NCBI GenBank assembly: GCA_030847615.1
Contig: JAUMIR010000001.1
Location: 67,159,501 to 67,223,500 of the forward strand
DNA length: 64,000 bases
Source of the DNA: Gambelia wislizenii
Lineage: Eukaryota; Chordata; Lepidosauria; Squamata; Crotaphytidae
Reading direction: 5' to 3'
Positions within the stretch are counted from its first letter, which is position 1; each line of letters begins with the position of its first letter. Both the position numbers and the translations under genes were made by a program. The notes under the pieces were generated by a model, which worked only from the letters and a program-made list of their open reading frames with translations, did not search any database and was not told where the DNA came from. Shown piece by piece: positions 56,754 through 64,000 of the stretch.

Positions 56754-57393
56754 GGGCTTGTCTAGACAAGGTGATGTAATGTGGATTGCTGTGCATTAAT
56801 GCAAATTTGCAGCAGCATTCATTTGTCTCCACGGTCCTTTGGCAAAATCACTGGTATGCAAAGCTATCTGTGTCTGAAGTTCACATGCAGCCATGCATAC
56901 AAATCAAGATGGTGGCCATGAGTGAATTACTCACATTATTATTCTCCACCAGTTGCTGCCATTGCACAGTATATTTTTTTTAAAAAAAAAAAACTGTAAA
57001 TTAAAGGTGCACAAGTGTGACCTTCACTTAAAAAAGCTGTTTGGTCACCTTAGGGCAGCCAAAAAAGCACATGATCGATACCACAAAACTCCAAAATGAC
57101 ACTTCCAGCTGCTTTCTTGCCGGAAAACCCACCCCTGCTATATCCAACCAATCAGATTTCCATTTCCATCCTCACCAAGGATGTGCTGCAATGGTTGTCC
57201 TAACAAAGTGGTAATGTGCATTTCCACACATTTTAAAAAAACTTCGTGAAAAGCCATGAAGGCTTCCCGCCATGGTATTTGATGTTTTTCGCAGCCCCCT
57301 CCTTCTGAATAATGCAAATCACAATTGGATCTCATTGGAACAAAAGGTATTCTCAAATTCTATGGGGAGTATTTTCACCATCTAAACAACCCC
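56754..57393. mobile_element. TIR MITE of about 650 bp, copy 2
   Basis: Left end GGGCTTGTCTAGACA, right end in complement GGGGTTGTTTAGATG. Shares order of blocks with copies 1 and 3, including 'TTCATTTGTCTCCACG' and 'GAGTATTTTCACCAT'. Confidence 0.8.
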
Positions 57394-57399
57394 TCTCCT

Positions 57400-58920
57400 T
57401 CAGCTGATATTACTTCTGAGGTCCTTACACAATTGAGTCACTGCTCAGGGCTGCCTCCCCCCACCCCGCGCATTGCCTAAAACAATGTGGGTGGACAAGG
57501 TTCTCTGAGGATGGGTAATTCTGAGCCTTACCATTATGACGTGTAAGAGTGCCGGGCCTCCAGTCTTAATGGAAGGATGGAGTGGAATGCACCCCAGCTG
57601 TCAGAGGATTAGGAAGAGTTTCACTAATTAAATGATGGGTAGGAGGAGCTTACTTCTGTGTTTGACTTCCATATTTCGGTCTTCCTCTGTATAGGCTTCC
57701 ATGCCCCCCTCCCTGACCTAACACATCCTTTTCAATTATAAGGAAACAGAGTGTGCTGAAACCTCAGACTTCAAGGTAGCTGAGCCATGGGAACGCTGTG
57801 GCTGCAGGGAAGTACTTCTCTTTGTAGTGTCTTGTTAACATGCTTTAATTGGGCAAGGCATCTAAGTGTGAGCTTCATACACCCAGCTCACAGCTACTTC
57901 AAGGGGAGGTGTTCAGGGAGGGGGCCAAAGAGGTCAAAACAATCCCACCCAGGGTGAAATTTCATTGAAACTAGAGTATGATATATTAACTGTAGCAGGA
58001 AATCACAGAGAGAAGGTAAAATCAGGGAATGCGCAACTACTTCCTTCCTTGAAGAAAATTAGGGGAGTTGTGTTAATTGACTTAGGCAGATGTAAGAGAA
58101 ATGAGATTTACAGTCAAGGCATGTTCAATGTCCTCTGTCGCTTCTCTGGAAAGGGCTAATTAGATGGAGATCAGTATTAGAACAATCTTATTTTTCTGAG
58201 GCCCTCAACAGAGGGGGGGCAGAACTTTGGAAAGAACTATTAAAAGAATTCTGTTGGGTTGCTGACAGTGGTGGTGTTATTCAGTGTCAGACCACTCCCC
58301 ACCTCCAGCTCCTACCCACACAATCCAGCCAAAGTGAAATGCTGACAGGTCTCATTAATTTAAATGAGAGAAAGGTGCAGCCCAATTTATGCATTGATCC
58401 TGAGCACAGAAGGCTGCCCTCAAGGTATTTTTGGATCACCACTCCCACAATCCCTTAACACTGGTGTGCTGACTGGAGCTGCAGGTTGCTAGAGGCCAAA
58501 CAGAGCCAAAACTTCCTCACCCCTGCCCTTGAGAGTTCAGTGGGCATGTAAGTGTTGTGATGTGTGGTTGCCCCCAACAACATCAGACTTCAGCCTCTTT
58601 CCTTCCCTTTCCCCAATACTTTGAAGAGACATGTGGTACATTATCATTTTCAGTTTTCCCAACCCTTGCAAGTGGCAACCAATGACATGGAGTGGAGGAG
58701 GGAAGCTCAAATCACAGTGGTGACATATCCTCCCTTTTATTTATTTAACAGTATAGGAAAAGGGTTGCAGGCTTACTGGTCTCTGGCTGCCCCCCACCCT
58801 TTCCAATGAAGTGTACATAGAATGGGAGCTGCTTAAATCTGTCATTTTAAAAAATCATTCAAACTGACAAGGTACTTTGCCTTAGTTGAATTGTGGCCAA
58901 CATCATTATCCTTGAGCTTG
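57400..58920. other. Intronic stretch with no recognised feature
   Basis: A weak fold-back-like remnant is at 58430-58510 ('GGATCACCACTCCCACAATC'). Nothing coding. Confidence 0.45.
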
Positions 58921-58929
58921 TTTTGCTGC

Positions 58930-59130
58930 AGTAAAGCCAGTGCAGTATAGTTGGTAGAACACTGGACTAAGACATGGGAGCCAGTACCAAATCCCCATTC
59001 TCTATTACCTTTCAACCTATCGTAATCTTCTCCCAAGATTGTTGTAAGGATGAATGGATATGTGGAGAACCATTGTACAACCAGGATCTTGGAAGAAAGG
59101 AGGGATATAAACTAATTAAATAACATCCCC
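58930..59130 (+). mobile_element. tRNA-headed SINE
   Basis: Head 'AGTGCAGTATAGTTGGTAGA' then 'ACACTGGACTAAGACATGGG' follows a tRNA-like A box and anticodon arm. The tail 'GAAAGGAGGGATATAAACTA' resembles L2 ends. Confidence 0.6.
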
Positions 59131-59182
59131 TGTGTCTGCATACAACTGCATAATTAACTATAGACATTTCTGAGGAAGTAGA

Positions 59183-59313
59183 CCAGTCTTTCCGTATCTG
59201 AAGCCTTCCAGATGTTTTGGACTATAATCCCCATCAATTCCAGCTAGCTTGACTCGGGGCCTTGAACACTGAGGGTTTAGTCCAAAACTACACCAGGTTG
59301 AGAAAGGCTGGAG
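59183..59313. mobile_element. Fold-back MITE
   Basis: 'CCAGATGTTTTGGACTATAA' pairs with 'GTTTAGTCCAAAACTACACC', and outer arms 'AGTCTTTCCGTATCTG' with 'AGGTTGAGAAAGGCTGG'. Confidence 0.6.
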
Positions 59314-59489
59314 TAGGCTATTGCTTCTGAAAGTGCTTACCTCAGTAAAGTAGTAGAGCTTTGATGACAGTTCTATACAGACTTGTGAGTAAGTTACATT
59401 GAACTCAGTCAGGCTTACTTCAGATCAATATCCCTAGGACCCCTACTAAGAGTGGTTCAACAGTTATACCAATTGCCTAGAGATGAGGT

Positions 59490-59635
59490 TTCTTTCTCTG
59501 GATGTCTTCAAAAACAGGCTGGACAGCTATCTGCTAGGGATGCTCTAGCTGGAGATCCCACACTGAGCAGTGGGTTGGAACTGATGCCCATAGGGCCCCT
59601 TCCAGCTCTGTGATTCTGTGATCATATTCTACTTT
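59490..59635 (+). mobile_element. CR1 LINE 3' end
   Basis: 'CTTCAAAAACAGGCTGGACA', 'GCTATCTGCTAGGGATGCT' and the terminal 'CTCTGTGATTCTGTGATC' match the CR1 3' end. Confidence 0.75.
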
Positions 59636-59639
59636 TCTG

Positions 59640-62380
59640 TTCCACTAGAAACTAATGTCCTTTTTATCTTTTTGTTACTGCGGACTAAGAATGCTTCTAT
59701 GCTATGCTCTCACTGAAATTTCATTTCATTTTGTCGTCCCTGAAATGAAATCTTTTTGCTTTTCTCATATGTACGTGCTTCCTTATAGTCTATAGCTGAG
59801 AACCGTAATAATTACTAGGTTGGTGAAATTGTGCCTGTGCTCCTACACCTCTACAGCTAATTTGTTGCAGTATGTCAGAACCGGAAAGACTGAGAAACTT
59901 TTGAAATGGAATCATGAAGAAAACTGAATTCTGTTGAGTTACTAAAGCTTCTCTTTCAGTTAGAAAAACCCAGCAGGTGAAATTAGTGAATTGTCTACCA
60001 TTACTTGAATGGGTAATGCATGGAAGTAGTGGTATAAAGTCAACATGATAACTTTTAAAAACGAAAAGAATAAAAGGGAACCCGGGTAATGAAGCAAGAA
60101 TCAGGCCAGGAACAGAAAAAGTATGACATTTCCAGAACTGCCATTGTGGAAAGGTTTATAGACTTTTTCCCAAGTTTTTGGAAACCAAGAGGAGCTCATG
60201 TGAAGCAGAACTGCAAGCACTCAGAATAAGAGATTGTCACCAATTGCTGGGCTGCCCTTTTACTTTGTCATTCTTTCATTTGCATCTGACTCAACTGAGG
60301 ACAAGCTGACCTGCATTGCAACATAACAATTTAAACACCTACAGCATCTAAGAGGGAATGCCTGTGATAGGTCAGCATGGCATTCTTAATGGCTACTGAA
60401 GGAAGGCAGATTCCTTTGAGGTCGAGCAGAAGTCAACATGCCTGGGAGCTTGTTCTTTTCTAGGTGACTAGGAATGAATGCAGGTGAAGAGGAGCCACTA
60501 AGACCAGCATTCTTAAATTCTGCAGGATCTCTGTATGAATCTCTCTTCAACTTATTTTTAAAAAGTTAGGTTGCAATCCAGTACAAGTTATTTAGGGGGA
60601 AAGTATGTATCTAAGCCCAACCTCCTGCCATGCAGGAATACAAACCTAAAGCATTCGTGAGAGATGGGTATCCAAACAAAGATCTTCTTTTAAAATATTA
60701 TTGTTGTGATTTCTTATACCACATCCTTTATACCACATTTCAGTTCCAAGCTGGTTTGAAAAAATAATAAAACAATGTAAATATAAATGATATAATAAAC
60801 TAAAAGCCGTAGAATAATAAAATAGCATAAAAACCGCCCGCAGGGTTGAAATTATGCCTGAGAAGCTTAGGAAAATAAAAAAAGGTCTTCACCTGATGTC
60901 AAGGGAACATCACTGAGGAAGGCAATCAACAGCTAGGGAACTACCATCAAGACCACCCAATGTCTGGTAACCATTTGCCTCACCTCAGATGGAGGAGGCA
61001 CCCTAGTATCCTGTTTCCAAACACATGGGCAGCCACTTTTGTCTGGTGTTGATGTAGCTCACAGAAGCTTTCAGCAGGAATTTGTTTGCTTGGTAGAAAG
61101 CAAGGCTTCTCCTTTCCTTGAAGAAAAAATAAAAATAGATTTTCAAATGGGTTTTAGAACTTGGTCATGCTCCAGTGACCCTTATGTTCCAGAGCGTCAT
61201 CTCTGTTGAAGAATAAATCCAGAAGTCGCTAATCTTGTAAAAGTGGGAAGGTGAAAGGTTATTCAAGGCACAATGATACATGTCTTACACTTGACAATTC
61301 CTGCCCTTGTTGGCTTGCCTTTTGCCCTCATTGCCACATACTCCACATTTCTTTTCCTGAAATAAATATGGTGTGTTTGTTTGTTTGTTTCCTGTCACAA
61401 AACTCTAAGCCCTGGTGATGCATGAATTCTCACAAGGCCCTTGGGGGCCCCTGGGCAAGACTGAGTAGGGCACACATGAGTTTAGTTCATCATTTGATTT
61501 GTTCCTGAAGAGCCGGTGAATTATTATGGTTTGTGTTGCTGCAAAATTGTTTTGCTGCCAAGGCAAACAGCTTTGCCCTCTGTTTTTGAAGCAGCTGAAT
61601 GTTAAGAAGTCTGAGGAAGGAGTATGGCTTGTTGAATGCTGGCTGATGCACTGGGCTCTTCACCCATTTCATAATATCACTTGCCACATTTGCTTCTTTT
61701 ATGGTTTAATTCTCAAACTTGGGAAGACAAACAAGAAGAGTCATTTGACACTTGAACAGTGCAAGGCTCACATGCTGGATTTTGTCTCTGAATTTCATTA
61801 TATCCAGACAGCACAATCTGCATACTACAGACATTGTGTGTGGATGACACAAAACAAGCAGATTGAAGGTTTGCTGACTTCTGTTAGGTGCTACAGCTCA
61901 GAAATTGCCAATATCAATAAGGAAGGTTTTTATATCTGACCATTTCACCCTTCTAGATTCTCAATAATGCAATCATTGTCACATCATAGAGGAAGAACAT
62001 CAACTTGAAAGGACACAGATTTGCACAAAATGTACTTATGCCAGACTCCAGGAAAGTGGTCAATGCTCATTGACAGCTCCACCTTCCAATATGAGGCAAA
62101 AATCTCAGCAGTACTCTCACTGTCTATTATTACTAGTGGGGGGGATGAACCCTCCCCCTGAATCTGGTGTGATAAGGCCACCTGATGTACAACCCTATCT
62201 GCACCGTAATCTGGGTTTTAAAACTTTCAAGTACACTCCAGAGAAAACTAGTGTGAACAAAGGGTCTGCCCTGGATTTGGAGGGTGGAGAGGCAGGACAA
62301 GTGCTGCCTGACAGGCACCAACATTTCCCCCTTACTCGGCACCACTTCATTTCAGTATTGGCTGGGAAGGCAGAACCTTG
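59640..62380. other. Intronic stretch with few recognised features
   Basis: Includes a CR1 scrap at 60618 and LINE-like A-rich sequence with 'ACCATTTGCCTCACCTCAGA' near 60972. An open frame of 137 codons at 61526-61939 on + matches nothing I know. Confidence 0.45.
60618..60680 (-). mobile_element. CR1 LINE scrap
   Basis: 'CAACCTCCTGCCATGCAGGA' and 'AGAGATGGGTATCCAAAC' correspond to the CR1 3' end in complement. The rest of the usual 3' region is absent. Confidence 0.55.
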
Positions 62381-62385
62381 GTGCA

Positions 62386-62541
62386 TAGTCACTCACTCTG
62401 AGGTGAGAACAAGTGGCCAGCCACTAAATTGCATGGCTGTCTGCCTCATTCTGACCTCAGAGCAAGCGATTTTGCACTGGGAAAACAGAACCCTACTACA
62501 TAGTCACTTACTTTGAGGTCAGAATGAGTGGCCAGCCACTC
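62386..62541 (+). repeat. Two direct copies of a 42-bp block
   Basis: 'CATAGTCACTCACTCTGAGG' and 'CATAGTCACTTACTTTGAGG', each continuing to 'GTGGCCAGCCACT', lie about 115 bp apart. Probably a local duplication in a transposon interior. Confidence 0.7.
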
Positions 62542-62589
62542 ATGCCAGCAGCAATGCCAAGGAGGAATAAAAATAGCACCATGGAGGTG

Positions 62590-62775
62590 CCTGGGGGTAA
62601 AAATCCAGATGAATCACTTGTGTAGACAAGCTCAGCAAAAAAGTGGTGCAGATTCGGGCTTTGGCCAGGTAACTAACTCCAGGCCAGAGTAATCCGAATT
62701 TCATGTGGTGCAGCTTTGGGCCAAATTAGTCCAAATTTCAATCAGATTTTTACCCCCAGTATAGACAAGCCTTTT
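62590..62775. mobile_element. Fold-back MITE
   Basis: The arm 'TGGGGGTAAAAATCCAGA' at 62590 pairs with 'TCAGATTTTTACCCCCA' ending at about 62758. The outer 'TATAGACAAGCC' end resembles the GGCTTGTCTA termini of the larger MITEs. Confidence 0.6.
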
Positions 62776-63263
62776 GCTAGTTGTCTGTTAGCAAGAGGAA
62801 GTTTTTGAAAGAGCTCTGTGGGAGCTTGGTGGTAGTTATGTGCTTACTATAGCATGTGCTTCTTTTCTTTCATCCTAGCAACACCACAATCCTTCTATCC
62901 TGATCCAGCCCCATTCTTGTAATTTTATATTTATTGTTTCTTTGGAAGGGTCCATATGTTGGTCTCTGGGTTTGTTTGTTTTCCAGTAGTAATCGTATTA
63001 GGCAGTGGCACTTCCTCTTGCCTACCTTCCTCATTTTCACACTTGTTTTTTAGATGAGGTTTGGGGGTTTTTATGTCTGTTTTTGTTGTTTAGTGTGTTC
63101 ACTTCCTTTTTGAAAAACCTTTTCTCTGGTGTCTGTCTACATTGGGTACCTTTAGATTACTTATGCAGAATAAGTCTTAGGACACAAGCAGCACACACAA
63201 TCGCAGACACTACTATGCTGCAGAAAACTTTAAACATATCAAAGCAAACCTTAAAGATGTCTA

Positions 63264-63887
63264 GGGTATTCTCTATACAAAGCAATAAAAGTTGGATTGG
63301 TGCACACTCATGCCAATTTGCAGCAGCTTCTATTTGTCTCAACATATTTTTTTGGAAGATTACAGGCATGTGAAGCTATCCACTTTCACTATTCCAACAG
63401 GCATGCCTATGAATCAAAATGGTGGGCATGAGTGAATTACTTGCATTTTTATTTATCTTGAGTTCTTGCTGCTGAACCATTAAAAAAAAAACTAAATCCA
63501 AGGTGCGATCTTCTGCTTTAACAAAGAAGCAAACAACAACAAAAAAAGCTATTTTCTTACCATAGTGCACTATTGCTACAGCGAAAATCCAACATGGTGA
63601 TTTTGGGTGCTTGCCTTGTTAGCAAGCAGCACCCCCTGTGCATGTCCAACGAATCAGCTTTCCAGTTCCACTGTTATTGGGAATGCACATCAAAGTGAAT
63701 CGGTTGTCCCAACGAGCAGGAATGTACATTCCCCACCGAGCTTTTTAAAAACTTGTGGAAAGCTGTGAAGGTTTTTCCTCTGAAGTTTTTGGGCCCTCTC
63801 CTTCTGAATACTGTGGATTGATGTGGGATCTCATTAAGAATTCTCCTCGAATTCTATGAGAAGTATTTTCACAATATAGACAACCCC
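63264..63887. mobile_element. TIR MITE of about 650 bp, copy 3
   Basis: Left end GGGTATTCTCTATACAAAG (diverged) and right end in complement GGGGTTGTCTATATTGT. Internal blocks 'GGCATGCCTATGAATCAAAA', 'GCGAAAATCCAACATGGTG' and 'GAAGTATTTTCACAAT' match copies 1 and 2. Confidence 0.75.
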
Positions 63888-64000
63888 GAAAAACCAATCC
63901 TGAAATTACTTGTCTGCGGTCTGCTAGCATTTGTTCCCTCTGATGGGATGATCATATCACCAAATATTATGCACTTAGGCCAAAAAAATTAAAAAATGGC

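Larger units (their letters stand above)
12982..64000 (+). other. MDGA1: Large intron downstream of the Ig5 exon (3' end outside the window)
   Basis: It starts GTGAGT (phase 1). I read through to 64000 without finding an Ig6-like exon (a cysteine and tryptophan pattern after a 'PPEVEP'-like start), an FN3 or a MAM domain. The intron is therefore over 51 kb here, unless a diverged exon or an assembly gap is hidden. Almost everything recognisable inside it is transposon-derived. Confidence 0.65.

Noticed and set aside
61526..61939. 137-codon open frame
   Set aside because: It has no recognisable domain and no sign of a promoter or of codon constraint. Frames of this length arise by chance in 51 kb of intron.

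Overview
This window comes from a vertebrate nuclear genome, most likely a squamate reptile (a lizard or snake). The evidence is the repeat mix: SINEs with a 5S rRNA-like head and a Sauria-type body, tRNA-headed SINEs, CR1 and L2 LINE fragments with sauropsid-type 3' ends, an RTE/BovB-type endonuclease fragment, and many small fold-back and terminal-inverted-repeat DNA transposons. There are no operons and no long host reading frames. The only host coding sequence I can support is three short exons on the + strand.

The three exons (5467-5736, 8070-8399, 12688-12981) each encode one immunoglobulin domain. They match Ig3, Ig4 and Ig5 of the MAM-domain-containing GPI-anchored protein family, and MDGA1 is the best fit. 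All three have an AG acceptor, a GT donor, phase 1 at both ends and a length divisible by three, so they splice together in frame. The product is a neuronal cell-surface protein; family knowledge says it binds neuroligins and limits their pairing with neurexins. Ig1-2 lie upstream of the window and Ig6, FN3, MAM and the GPI signal lie downstream. From 12982 to the end I see no further exon, so the intron after Ig5 is at least 51 kb here.

Layout: 1-5466 intron with SINE, CR1 and fold-back elements; 5467-12981 the three exons, their introns carrying an L2 with a SINE inserted in it, a Tigger-like MITE and a fold-back MITE; 13-25 kb LTR-like fragments, a solo LTR, a decayed gag-like frame, an RTE fragment with a GAA/TTC tract, and SINEs; 25-29.6 kb mostly unassigned; 29.7-32.1 kb a multi-level transposon nest with a GC-rich tandem array; 34.3-36.7 kb a nearly intact L2 reverse transcriptase on the - strand; 36.9-42.2 kb DNA transposons, including two Tigger-like elements; 46-53 kb CR1, L2 and other LINE fragments and MITEs; 55.0-56.2 kb a nearly perfect 106-bp-arm palindrome next to an LTR-like stretch and a GC-rich repeat; 56.7-63.9 kb more copies of a roughly 650-bp MITE.

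I found no new multi-gene system. The most unusual structures are the 55.1 kb palindrome, the 29.7-32.1 kb nest, and a Tigger-like element at 41.6-42.2 kb with its own internal inverted repeat. Repeat family names come from recognition, not from a database search. Boundaries of diverged repeats are approximate.
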